DNA from: Isoperla grammatica
Taxonomy: Eukaryota > Arthropoda > Insecta > Plecoptera > Perlodidae
Length of the DNA: 64,000 bases
Direction: 5' to 3'
Assembly (NCBI GenBank): GCA_945910005.1
Contig: OX246741.1
Span: 34,315,488 to 34,379,487 of the forward strand
Shown piece after piece: positions 13,368-26,200 of this stretch (its first letter is position 1; every line of letters begins with the position of its first letter). Below the pieces are notes generated by a model. That model worked only from the letters and a program-made list of their open reading frames with translations. It was not told the DNA's origin and made no database searches. The translations under genes were made by a program, and so were the position numbers.

Positions 13368-14537
13368 CGCACTTGAGTGGTCCAGTGGCCGCTAGAGTTC
13401 TTGAAATTCCTCATGTTGACTCGGAAAGAAGACATTTTCGGTGTCCCACAATGCGGCCACAGCTGTTGTGCCCGCACAGTTGGCACCAAGCAGGCGGCGA
13501 CAGACAGGGCTACCAACAGCAACATGGCGCGGTGAAGACAGAGCTACTGTGGACGGGGTCACAGCTTTATATCTCTCCCTCCGCACGCTCTGTGGTGGCC
13601 CTACCACTTCCGAGACGAACCATCAGTTTTCGTGTCCCGCGTCTATGCCCGTTCTCGATGTATCTATATATAGTTGCATCGCGATAACTTTTTGTGTCAA
13701 CTAATAATTTGTGTGGTGTCGTCATTAACGCATGTGTCAATATAGTACCAACCTAAATCTACTTGCAACTCGTTCTCTGTACCCGGTACTGCGGTAAATT
13801 AGTGATACTATCAGCTGTCTGTTGCCAGGCGTTGTCTATTCCAAGTGCGGCTGATGCACTCCATGCAGTGTGGACAATAACAAAAGTAGGTACCGGGAAA
13901 TCCCACGGTAAATTCCGTTGAAATGGACCACGTGGCCGGAGCGGCCGTCTCCGCTGAGAATTTTACAGCTTACTGGAAGGTAGTGTGGGGTTGAAAACCA
14001 TGGGTAGGCCTATATACTTGTTCCAGATTTTCTTCATATTATGAATGCAATGGGTGGCCAACCAGTGAGCCTCAATTATAAATACAGATCGCTGATTGGC
14101 CACGAACCACTCGTCAGCATCTGTAAAGTTGTTTCGGGGCTAGTATATGTAGTCCAATTGAGCTGTTAGAGATACATAAGGAGACACCAGAAAATTCCTC
14201 ACACATGCTATTATAAAGTTGGAAGAGTTCATGAGTTGACAAAACTTAACTCGCGTGGTATCTTGTCCTCGTGCTATTTTCTCCGGCTGACCAAAATAAA
14301 ACAGGAAACCGTAATGTTGGTTTTGCACATGGGATAAGAAAAATCAGCAAAATAGGGACCCACATCCCACATCCCCGTCTGATAAGATTGCTGTCTCTAT
14401 AATAGGTGATGACGGCAGCGATTTGGCGACAGGTCACCGCAAAATTAAATTATTTAGGCGGATGGATAGCGCGAAATTAGAGAGTTGTTTTAATAATCGC
14501 TGGATATAACGTTACGTATAATATTGATTAATATAAT

Positions 14538-14989
14538 ACCTCGTTCACATTCCTATGGTTGGTACGCGGGTAATAATTACCAGGGTAACTAGGCCTATTA
14601 CCGTTCACATGGCACTGGAATTACGATCGTATCGAGTAGTTCCCGACATGGCCGCCAGTGGTAAATAAGTTACCAAAACATAAAGTTTCGGAAGCCGAAG
14701 ATTTATATTAATGTCTGCGATTCATCATTGCTGAAAGTCGTCATCTCAATTATGCCTACCTAGCAACAACCACGCGAAAGTGTTGACAAGTTGCAGGTTA
14801 TGTCGCTATCAAATTACCATGTAACCAACCTCGTGCGTTCACACTTCATCAACCTTACAAGGTTACCCGAGTAACCCTTGTAAATTACCCGCGTAATTTT
14901 TCGTACTAGCACGTATCAACTTCCTTGCTTTCACACACAACAATTACCAACGTAATTCCCGTGTAATAAGTCAGTAATGTGAACGAGGT
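14538..14989. mobile_element. TIR element (MITE), about 450 bp
   Basis: ACCTCGTTCACATT at the left end is the reverse complement of AATGTGAACGAGGT at the right end. Inside, repeated GTTCACA and TTACC/GGTAA motifs make further inverted repeats. No coding capacity. The target-site duplication is not resolved. Confidence 0.65.
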
Positions 14990-15262
14990 CTAAGACAGAT
15001 GTGGTTTTGGGAAGATCCCAAAGAGGTTAAGGTGTTGTGTTCGCATCTTTAAAACATTTTTTAAACTCGAAATTGTAGGAGGATGGGCCTACACCAGACA
15101 ATATGCTATCAGGGTCTACAGTCATTGAAACATATTATGCAATATTCAAGACGATGCGATAATATACGACGAATACCATTGTATGATCATATTTAATCCA
15201 AAAGTTATGAATTTCGCATGTTCGTTTTTGTATATTATTTTGTATTCTTAATTTTGTTTTTA

Positions 15263-15427
15263 CAGTGAAACTTCTTTAGTATAATCAAACGTCTTTATAA
15301 CAAAATTATCTTCCATGACAAACTGTTCTTGGGGTCCCAAAAGGTTCTTATGCACCTTAAAAGAAATGTTCTTTATAACAAAATAATAATTTAAGCCCCA
15401 AAAGTTTGTTATAAAGAAGTTTCACTG
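15263..15427. mobile_element. Mariner-like MITE, copy 1, 165 bp
   Basis: The left end CAGTGAAACTTCTTTAGTA and right end GTTATAAAGAAGTTTCACTG are inverted repeats. A second copy of the family lies at 37696-37870 with a clear TA duplication. Nonautonomous. Confidence 0.75.
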
Positions 15428-15765
15428 CACACTCAGTGTATTTTTTGTATTACTATTATTGTTAATAATGTCCTAAAGGAACACAAGAAAATCTAACACA
15501 GACCGCATGACTCTTGCTGTATTGCCTGCGCATTTTTAGGTTCAACAAGGGTCCCACCAACGACCGTTGGGTTCCACAATTCAAATATTCAATAACTGAA
15601 AGGGGCCGTCCATAAAAATGATCTAACACAATTTTTTTTTTTGGGGGGGGGGCAGTCCTTCTGTGACATCCATGCATGCACTGCATGTGCCATTTTTAGT
15701 GCAGATGCTTTTTCAGTATTTTACATTTTTCAAATAATCCCGCAATTTCACGCATTTCCAAAAGA

Positions 15766-15850
15766 GGGCCCGGATTCACAAAAAATCTTAACTTAGGCCT
15801 GGCCTAACTTTAGGACCACTACGCCATTGGCTGATACTCGACGTCGCTAA
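15766..15850. mobile_element. Fragment of the GGGCCCGGATTCACAA MITE family
   Basis: It begins GGGCCCGGATTCACA like the complete element at 39464-39728, and shares internal GGCCTAACTTT. The opposite end is not clearly present, so it is probably a truncated or diverged copy. Confidence 0.5.
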
Positions 15851-16317
15851 GAAACCCTAGTAAATATAACCAACACTAGAGACAAAAATTTAGGCCCTAT
15901 CTTTCTTCTAAGATTGTGGCAATACGTCTATGACTTCGAAGTGTGAACATAAATAAATATCGTTTATTTACCTTGATGTACACATTTCTCTGTTTTTAGA
16001 ATGTGGAGGTATAAGAAAACAAAACACTAAAGTTTAAAACAATATTTAACTAGCTAGTTGTAATAGATTATTTTCTCGCCACCAAAATGCATTTAGTCTA
16101 TTTCGAGTCCAAGAGGTACATTATTCCCCCCCCCCCCCCCCCCCCCCGCACACAAATAAATTGAAAAGCGTGTAGAACAGAAACCAAAAGGTTGCCAAAA
16201 GGTGCAAAAATATGAGTACAGTTTTAGGATATGATTGTAGGCCTACCTCTCGTCGGGCGAGCAATCAGTCTCCTGATATATTGACAGAGGCGGCGAGTTT
16301 CGTCCATAGACATAGCT

Positions 16318-16484
16318 GGGTTCTCATGGTATAACGCAGGCGTATAGCGTTCGTCATTGTGGGCCAATAAAAAATTAACCTATTTGAAAAGGGGAGGAGT
16401 CGTGTACGACGTTCCGTTCTTATCTAATCTTATGATTGGCTAACGACAATAACGCTATACGCAGGCGTCATAGCATAAGAACCC
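16318..16484. mobile_element. TIR element (MITE), 167 bp
   Basis: GGGTTCTCATGGTATAACGC at the left pairs with GCATAAGAACCC at the right. CGTATAGCGTT/AACGCTATACG forms the inner part of the same arms. No coding capacity. Confidence 0.65.
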
Positions 16485-18076
16485 TATTATTGTGGCTTCA
16501 AAACCCTTACGCCGGCATATAGTGTGATGTCGTTGGAGTCATAAAACTGTGTCATATGAGTCGAGCTGAACGATTGTTGTTTTCTGTAGTACTTAAATAT
16601 TGTGATTGTTTCTTTTTTCAATGCTCCAGCCTGCAAGGTGTAAACATTTCCATTTTTCAAACGTTTCTATTTATGTGCAAAAAGTGTTGCAACAGCACAT
16701 TACCTACAAAAGTCAAATAATATTTGATTTGAATACTGAAAATATTTATTGAAACAGAAAAAATCTTAAGAGCACTAAATACTGGGCTAGTGGATGACAT
16801 ATTTTTCAGTAGTAGTAGTACTGTAGTAGTTTTATTCAGCATTTTAAATTATACATTCATTTGGGTTGACCTGTTTTTAAATCATTTTAAAGCAATTTTA
16901 TAAACAGAAATAGGGGGTTACGCAGGGTACGTATAGACCAGGGAATATTATAATATCTTTGGTATAGACATACATACATTTAGGTCAGACAAGGGTTTGA
17001 CACTCCAATCATGAGTTAGGGTTGGAAGTAATCAGGATACGTGGAAAATTGGGTTGTCAAATTACACACTTGTATGTTTGTTAAACATTTATAAAATTTA
17101 TTATTGTTACAATACAATAACATAAGTACACTACATTGTATACATTGGACGATATGCCGCATTCACAGAGCAATTTATTTCTTCTTCTCTGCAAATAATT
17201 CATGGACATACACATGACAAAATTGATACACGAATGTAAAGAAAAAGCAAATTTGAGAGGTGTAAAAGTAAAACCGAAGCACTGCTGTAGTACACGTAAC
17301 AAAATAACAATATCAGGGATTTTTCTTGCTGTAGGAATTCAATAACGAGGTAATGTAGAAGTCCCACATGCTCTTGTATGTGTTGAAAACCAACTTAAAT
17401 TTTCATCTACTCTAGTTAACATTCATTTTAAATTGAAAATGGTAGAATTGACACTTTGATACATTCTGTTTGTAATTATTTTTTTTATCCTATGCCGAAA
17501 GTTTGATTTTTCAATCATTTTTCTTCCTAGCTATCCAATAAATATGTGCTTCCTAAAAACCAACTGCAGATATACCTAGTTTGAAAAACTAAGCATATAG
17601 CCTAATTTGTTCATGATGGAAATGAAAGTCATGTATGTAATCAATTGATTTTCAAATATAAATCCTGGTATGAAGTCACCACGAGAGAAGATAAGGTGTG
17701 ACCCATACCTGTCACACTAAACAGTAAACACAGATTTTTAGAACAAGTAACACTAATATAGAATATTCCATATACGTCTATCCATAAATATCTTACTTAA
17801 ACTGTTTTACCTGTACAATCTAGCAGTCGATTATTATAATTCAGCACATTAAAAACAAGTTCGGGGGAATTATAAGAAGTATTCACTTTAATAAAAAGCT
17901 TTTGGTAAACGTTCATGTTTACGGGGGAGCAACAATGATAATTTATAAATTAATTCTAAACATAAACCTACTTTTACACCACCATTACCAGAATGTTTGA
18001 TTACGTAGGTTGGATGTGATATTAAATACTTGCACAGTTACTCATGGCAGAAGCGAAACGGCTGAACCTGAAGGGG

Positions 18077-19577
18077 CTAGACATTTGACATTAATATTCG
18101 CTCGCTCAATTCTTCAGTTTCGCTCTGTTTCGCCCAAGCTTGAAACAGAGGACTTTTCATCAAAACATGTTTTTGTGTGAGATGCAACAACCTGTCTGGA
18201 ATTATACATCGTACCTTATCGTTTATGCACTCATTGTGCAGGTAATTGGTTACCATGAGGGTATAGATATACTTAACATACTGTGTGTCAATGCACTGTA
18301 CGGTGCTGTTGTATGCATCTTTTGTGCTTTTAACAGAGACAGCTTGTAGGTAGCCTTCAGTTATGATCGGGATGATATAATCAACCTGCTCAAAAGAAGA
18401 AAAAATAAACTGTTCTGGATTGGAATTGACTTTTGCAGCGTGTTCATTTAAAATAACAACTCCGATCCTCTGTTTGTTGCGTCTTTCTCGTCTCAAAACC
18501 GAGGCCACTTTGTAAGCGGTCTCTTCTCCATCCGACGCAAACGTGACCATGACTTTCTTTGCGTACTTTGGCCGAGGACTCTTGACGGAATTTGTTTGAA
18601 AGCTTTCGTGTACGACCGTGGGCATGCTTGAAACCTGGACACTGTCAATAGCTTGTGTGGAGGTAAAGTTTCGAAATATCAGAGGCACAGACGGCAAGAA
18701 TGTAGGCAATATGATAGAGGTGTGATCTTCTAGATGCTCATTGCTGTCCTGGAGAGAAAAGTAACCGCTTTCTTCTTGGTGGATGGTTTCACGATTTCTG
18801 ATCACGTCCTCGACCAGACGAATGAAATGGTCGCTCACCTGGAGAATTATATCATACCGTCCAATACTTTCCAGAGCGATGATGATTTTATCTAAAGTGG
18901 AATCTCGATGCTGTGTGAAAGCCTTCAGTGTATGGTAAGTAGGGTCTTCTGTGTTGAAATGCAAGTTAATGCACTGAAACAGTATTAAAAATTGATGGTT
19001 ATTTTAATACACAACACTGGTTTTGTGACATCGAATACATCCCAAGGATGGGACGGAATTTTGTGTAAATGTAGACTACTTTAGACACAACTAGGTACGT
19101 TTACTACAAGAGCAGCGTTCGCGCTAGCCAGTATGTACTCAGTCTAAGGTCTCCGTTAAGTATCTATTAATCACAGACTTTTAGTACGGAGAAGGGTAAG
19201 TTCGAACTGAGAGTGCCGGTTCGGTGATTTTATGGAGGAACTCTGGGACTCGCCTCTGGTAGTAAACGTAATCAGTATCTGTGCCGAAGCCTGTAATCTA
19301 GCCCTACCTTTATTTGCTCAGAGCTAAGCCCGACTTTACTGGCAAAGGATTCCCACCCGTTATATTGGTGAGAAGTTCTCGTCGCACTAAGGAGTAAGCA
19401 TAGCTTCTGAGTGACTTCCATGTTGCTTGCATCAAAAAGATATGCAGCATGTATACGAGATGTTTTCTCCACCAGTAATGTGATCTTATCCTTTATATCT
19501 GGAGGTCCTTCCACATTCCTCCTCAGTGCTTCATTCTCTGGATTCACTGTCAGTCTTAAATAGAAGGAAACATACAT
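18077..19577 (-). CDS. CIKS/Act1 (TRAF3IP2)-like adaptor with death domain and SEFIR-like domain; 5' end uncertain
   Basis: Two minus-strand exons join in phase 0: 19308 upward to about 19554 (acceptor after TTTAAG) or to an ATG at 19577, then 18973-18077 ending in TAG. The donor at 19308 is AAG|GTAGGG and the acceptor at 18973 is TTTCAG|TGC. Across the junction the protein reads as a death domain: GWESFASKVGLSSEQIK, then DPTYHTLKAF, ending with a helix containing ALESIGRYDI. A Ser/Thr-rich linker leads to KVMVTFASDGEE and later QYVKYIYTLMVTNYL, which resemble the VFVTYS start and the KYIHRMM helix of the SEFIR domain in Act1/CIKS. Vertebrate Act1 transduces IL-17 receptor signals through SEFIR-SEFIR contacts (established); the same role here is inference. 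The upstream exon(s) were not identified. A MyD88-like death-TIR protein is the alternative, but the C-terminal features fit SEFIR better. Confidence 0.7.
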
Positions 19578-20229
19578 AATTAAGCCTAATTACGCTACTC
19601 TTCAAATATCAATGATAGATATAGGTCTAGGCCTGTATACTAATTCCTCACCTTCCAACTGTTGCCATTTTCCTAATAATATTAACACAATTTTTTGGTT
19701 TCTTCACTACGCATTGACAGTTCTTCAACAGTTTATTCGCAATGTTTTCCTCATTCAGCTGAGTTGGGAATTTCCTCGTATTTACAGGTTACCCAACTCA
19801 ATAGTCTTGAGAATAGATTCGCGGTCAAATTAAACGTTCTTCAAGTTACTTTCGGATTCATTTTGATACTTGTTTAATGTTTTTATCTTTAAAATATGGT
19901 CGACTAGAGACCAAGCAACCGAACCGGAAAGAGGATAAGGCATGAATACTTGAAAGAGAAAAAATTAGAAAGTAAGAGATTTAGGAGCTAAGATGTAAAT
20001 TTCAGGAGTTAGTAGTATTGATTCACCAACACGTGGGTGACGTCACTTGTCGTGACCACTAACGCACTCTATCGTAGACTTCGGGCACTTTCATTTCATT
20101 ACAAGTCGAGTCGAGTTCACGTGTGCAAATCATAACCTAACTTTTGAGGTGTCGTTTGCTGTGCACGCTGTAGCCCTAAATGTTTTGTTATCAATTTTTT
20201 TGAAAACACTTTATGGGAAATAATCTTCA
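19578..20229. promoter_or_regulatory. Divergent promoter region between CIKS-like gene and DDX24
   Basis: The 650 bp between the last visible 5' exon of the minus-strand CIKS-like gene and the DDX24 ATG must hold DDX24's promoter, and probably the missing first exon of the other gene. At about 20031-20045 an E-box CACGTG is followed closely by the CRE palindrome TGACGTCA. There is no clear TATA box. Transcription start sites are not visible. Confidence 0.4.
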
Positions 20230-23200
20230 ATGGCAATAAGGAAAAAGAATAGACGTGGATTGAATGCAGCTGAACAGGATTGGAAACCATTGAAACTAAA
20301 TCAGGCAATTCTCTGTAGTGGGATTGAAGGGTTGATCGGAATCGAGGAACTTGTTGATTATAAGCCTGCCATATTACAAACGAGACCAAACAAGGATTTA
20401 AGTGAAGTTCGTGAAGACAAACCTAAGGTAAGCCAATCCGTCCAGAGTTTGCAGGCCTAGGCCTAGCCTAGCCTAGGCCAGCCCAATGCTAACCTGTCAT
20501 TTAAGAATTGTCATGTGCCATCTCGGCCTAGGCCTAGGCCCAGGCCTAGGCAATGGCTATGTTAACGTAGGTTGCAATGCCCAATGCCACGCGAAGCGTT
20601 ACCGGCTCCCAGGAACAAGAATGGGGAAGATTACCAAGATTTACCTATATTTTCTTATTCTCGGGATCTTCCTGGGCCCTAGGCCTAGGCCTAGGCCCAG
20701 CCAGCCATATTGACTACGTATAGGCCTAGGCCTATCACGCAAGTTTAAGGCGCCTAGGCAGAAGGCGCCTTGGTTCCAATCGGTTGCAGAGTGTGGTAGG
20801 CCCTATACACCTCGAATTAACCTCAAGGCGGCGGCGATCCACGAGTTGTAGGTTAGAAATTCACTTTGATTTAAGTGATATACACGTCAAAGCGGCTCCG
20901 CGATGCACGGCCTGTTTTGCGATTGGCTGAATTCACAGCCGGTGTAGATAAGTGCGCTTCAGATTGACGTGATATACGGAGCAGATTTCTCACTCGGCTA
21001 CCGATTGAAAGCAAGGCGCCTTCATCCCAAGCGCGTTAGAATTGCGTGGTATACGTAGTCATTCACTGCAAACTTTATAGGCTAGGCATAGGCCCCTACG
21101 TCTGTATAGGCCTAGCGGAGTTCACACACATTAGCTAACGATAAGGAATAGTGACTAAGAGCTAGCGCCTATACGTTCCGGTTCACACGCAGGAACTAGA
21201 ATTTAACGAATGTCTGATCTTCAAGAAAAGGATAGGCCTATGGGATGGTCTATCTTATTATTAATAATAATAATAATATTAATAATATTAATAATAATAA
21301 TAATAATAGGCCTAGGCTAGTTAATAATATTAATAAATTAGTTTATAATAACTTAAGCGTATGACATTCAGTAGTTTTTATCAGATTGGTTTTCGCAAAA
21401 AGACATCCTAGCTTCTGATTGGATGAACGGACCAGATTCTGGAAAAGGATATAGCTGGAAGTTAAAAGTTGGCTAAATTTTCTTAGCCATAGCGCTAGTC
21501 GGTAGCGATGTTGTGTCGTGTGAACGCTTACACGCATTTCTGTATGTTCAACTTCCAGCCATAATCCTTAGCAAAGTGTGTGAATCGGGCTTATCTCACA
21601 GGTTACAAATGTTACACCAGTGAAGTATTTGGTACCTAAATGGTAACACTTCTCAGGTTGTTGTGCACTAGCCTACCTCAATGTTTTGAGTTTTCGTTTG
21701 CATTCTCGTCCCCGGATAGGCCTATATTGTGCATCCTGCTTTAAGCTAGATACTATATGTTAATGAAACTGTAGGCTATGCCCCAGCATTTCATGTCAAC
21801 ATTGATTAATTTACGGTCTAAACATTTCAGGCAAAGACATCTAAGATAAAAAAGTCAGTATCCTCACAGTCAAATAAAAAAGCATCTGCTTTAAATTGTT
21901 CAAAATCAGAAAACGGAAGTCATGCAGATTTAGTATCGTCGGAAGAACATAGTGTACTCTCAAAGAAGTCGGCAAAAGCATTGAAACGTCTTCAAAAAAA
22001 TGGCCTTAACAAGTCTAAAACAAATGAATATGAAAAGTCCAAACCCAACAAGTCAGCAAAGAAAACTAAGCCTGTCAAACCTACATCAATCAATAAGTTT
22101 TTACAGTCAGAACAGCTGGAAGTATCGATGCCTTCAGCTTTACGTGCTCTATCCAAGTTAAAAATAGATAGAAAGAATAAAAATCCCCAACAAGTGGAAC
22201 GTTCAAATAAAACAGGATTGACAGAATTAAGCACCGATAGGTCTACTGAATCTTCGTTTCAAAGTCCATTGAAGTCGAAGAAGAGGACCTTGTCTCCTGC
22301 TAAGGCTAGTGAACTACCCCCAACAAAGAAAAAGCAGCATTCTAAGCAAAAGAAATTTAAGGACAGTCATTCTGATGCATCAGAGAACACTCCAGTTAAT
22401 AAAAAACTCAAGGCTAAAAAACAAACACGACCTCCTTCGTTCGATGCAAAGCGAAAAAAGAAGAGCAAGCTGACAGACAAAGCAGCGTTTGTGAAAGAAA
22501 GTGAAGAGGAGTTCCACGGTCCGGTGACCGGGATGGAAGCTTGGTCCGGGCTGAATTTACCTGAGTCTATTCTGAGAGCTTTGGCTGAAAAAGGATTTAA
22601 AACTCCCACTGGGATCCAGGTGTGTAAATAAGTACTAACTAAATACCCACGTAATTAGGCTAAGTCTAAGTTACGTTTATCTACGGCTGAGTCGTGAAAT
22701 GTTTAAACATGTAAACGCCTGTGTGAAAATATACGCGTACAAATATTCATACACATTTAACCGTGTCTTGTACCCTGCCTGAACAATCCCCTCCCCCGCC
22801 ACTCGCACCCAAAACCCAACGCGCAGATTTTTCCACTTCAACGAGTCGATGAGGCATAGTTTAGTGTGTGGAGTCAAAATGACTGTGGACAGTTGTACAC
22901 ACAGGTGGAGAATATAATCAGCAATTAATAGGCCTAATAATAAATCACCCTATTATTTCATTGAAAATTTTGTTTCACCAACATTATGTACAACTAATTT
23001 TTTTGTTATCATTTTGTGAACAGGAGGGGTGTTACGTTAAATGGGGTGTCACGAAAAATTCAGAAATAAAAAAACGTTAACAAACTTAAACCTTTTCTCC
23101 CAGCCCTACGTTTGTCTGCTTTATCGGATCACGAACCATAACCGACAAAAGGACTAGGGTGGTTTATTTTTATTAGTTCACACTAAGTAGTGGCAGCTAT

Positions 23201-26200
23201 CTTCTATTATTTTATTTTCAGGCATTGTCATTGCCTGCAGCAATTCTCGGCCGGCGAGACATCATGGGCGCAGCTGAAACAGGAAGTGGGAAAACTCTGG
23301 CTTTTGGCATTCCTATAATATATGGAATACTTCAACAGAAAAAAAGAGAAGCACGTGAGTTCATATCGGAATCAACTTTTACGTTGATCTTACTTGAAAC
23401 GCCTACTTGCGTTCAAAAACTTGTTCTGACTTCTGAACCAAGTCCTTGTTTGACTTGAATGACTTCAGAAGATTCTTATTCATACTGTACAAATAGGCCT
23501 AAATCTTTAAATCTACTTGTCTATTTGTTCATTTAAATTTAATTTATTTTTAATATATTTGTTGTTAATTTATATTTACATTATTGCATTAGCCTAAGTT
23601 TCTAAGTAAATTATTAAATGGAGGAGATAAGAAGCAAATCAATTAGAAAGGAACTAATACTGGAGAGGTTGCACTTTAAACTCTGCCAATACTATTTCCA
23701 ATTTGAATTGCTGAGCTAGTGCCACTTGTTAACATTGTTTCATGGCATTGTGTCTTGTGCGACATTCACTCAGTAGAATGAAGTATATGAAGTGGTGAGG
23801 GTGGGTGGGTGGGAGGGAGGTTGGGACAGGTTGCCACCGGGTAGTTATGGCCCATTTGCAGCCTTAAAGCATTTAACATTAACATTAACTCACATCAGTC
23901 CGTTTGTCCTGTCTAGGCTTGAAAGGTGTGGATGAAAATGGCATCAAAATAGATGGTGATGAAATTGCAATGGAACTGGAAGATGGAACAAATAATGATG
24001 CGGAAAGTGAAGTCACTGACAATATAGTCGAAGACACTGCTGAACAGACGGATACCGAAACGGAAGAAAACGAGAACAGGGACAGCGCCAGTGGCTACGA
24101 GAGCGAAAGTATCGGGACTAATGCGGAAGGCATCGGGTGTGTCAAAGTTATAGACGACTTCGACATGAGTGAAGTACTGGGTATTCGCACCGACAAACCT
24201 CACAATCCTGCTCACAATCAGAGGTTGTATGCTCTTGTGCTGACTCCAACCAGAGAACTGGCCGTCCAAGTGAGGGACCATCTGAAGGCTGCAGCCAAAT
24301 ACACTGGCATCAGGGTAAGAATATCCACTTTCTCGTTTTCAGAACTTCTCGGACTGTAAGCAGCTGTTTTAAGATCATTTATACTTTTTAGAGCTAAACT
24401 AGATGTAGGCCTAGTATCTACTTTTTTATTAGGGATGGGAAAAACAGCCATTTTCCTAAATGGTTAACTGCCCTTCTCCAAAATCTGTCAAAAATCAAAT
24501 TAAACGTTTTATTCGCTCTATCCCCCTGCCACGAGATGAATAAAATTACCTTTGTAGTAAATTACCGAAAAGTTCCGACACATTGGGTAAAATTACAATT
24601 TGTAGCTAGAAAAAACTATAATAGTAGACTAGAACTTCAGTACGCTCCGTTGTAAAATATTTGTTTCTTATCTTATATACAAACACTTCTGTACACACGT
24701 TTAAACGAGGCGTAAAAAGTACAAACGTTTAAAGCCACTCCCACGTTTAAACGTTCAAAACTTAAAACGTTTTAAAACGTCCCATCCCTACTTTGTACAT
24801 TATCCCTTATAGTTCCTTCACAGCTGTATAGAAACAGGAAGACATTTATAAACACTTGGTCTGGTTGATACTTGGAGTGGTGATGAATGAGGGTCACACT
24901 CCATTTAGGATAGGATTTAAAGGAATTATTTCCCCCAGGTGGCAGTGGTTATTGGTGGGCTGGCTGCACAGAAACAAGAGCGGCTGTTGCGTACAGCGCC
25001 GGAGATCGTCGTTGCAACGCCCGGCAGGTTGTGGGAACTCATACAAGAAGGAAATCCACACCTGCAACAAGTTGATGATATAAGGTACAAGTCGACGGTA
25101 GTAGCCTACATTTCAAATATTGGATCAAGGGTAATTCCAAAACATTTCAACAGAATGAAAAAAAAGTTTATGCAGTAGGGCCTACCATTTTAGAAAAACC
25201 TCTTATCATGAATAGACTTATGTCTCTAATTATAATGTAGCCTAACTAACAATAGGCTTATTAGCCAAGTAATGTTAGCTTTAAGTAATAAAGCAAGAAT
25301 GTACTCTAACCACCCCCTCCCCCCCTGTGTTTTGACCGTACAGTTTCCTGGCCATCGACGAGACAGACCGCATGATGGAGAAGGGTCACTTCCAAGAACT
25401 CCAGGAGCTGCTGGAACGCATTAATCAGAACGAGGAGAAGAAGAAGAACCGCCAGAACTTCGTATTCTCGGCCACGCTGACGATGGTTCACGAGCCGCCG
25501 CACAGGAAGAAGACCAAGAAGAAGAAGAAGAAGGTACGCGAGAAGGTCACATCGGGTCAGAAGCTTCAGGACGTCGTCCGCATGCTCGGCATAACCAATC
25601 CCAAGCTGGTGGACGTCACGCAGGAGTCGGGTCAGTGGGCTGTTTTGTTTTCTTTATGTATTCTTCACCAAACTTGGCTTTCGGGAATAGCCGCGTCGAT
25701 TATTGCTTGCGGCTATACCCGAAAGCTATGTTTAGTGATTGACTCGGGCCGCGAAAGCCTACGTGAGTGTTTATGTATTCTTATTCTTATTCAGCTAAAA
25801 CTAATTCACGATGGAGGATGAATGCTCGGATGAATTAATAGGAAAAATACTGAACGACATCGATATAAGATAGCAAAGAAACTGCAAAGAAAATGCTCGG
25901 ATGAATTAATAGGAAAAATACTGAACGACATCGATATAAGATAGCAAAGAAACTGCTCTATCAAGTGCCAGGGTTGTCACATAGCGATGCATGCCAGGCC
26001 AGCCGACCTCTGCGTGGGAGGGGGGGGGGGGGGGGGTGAGTAGAGCGAGTAGCGACCCATGCAGCCTACAAAGTGAGAGAGACTGTACCATGTTTTATTA
26101 CTCTTGCTGTCTCTTTTATGACCTCAAGCTTATACTGATAAAACTTTATTAGGCCTATGTCACGTCGTGTAGAATACATAGAATGTTTTCGTTTAGTTTT

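Larger units (their letters stand above)
13368..18076. other. Gene-free intergenic region with small transposons
   Basis: No supported gene lies between the satellite and the CIKS-like stop codon. Short frames at 13343-13704 lack recognisable domains. Identified pieces are listed separately (TIR elements at 14538, 15263, 15766 and 16318). A run of more than 20 C lies at about 16126-16147. From 16500 to 18076 I see only AT-rich unique-looking DNA. Confidence 0.6.

Noticed and set aside
13343..13704. Open frames of 114 and 87 codons after the satellite
   Set aside because: No recognisable domain, overlapping frames on both strands, and the first begins inside satellite sequence.
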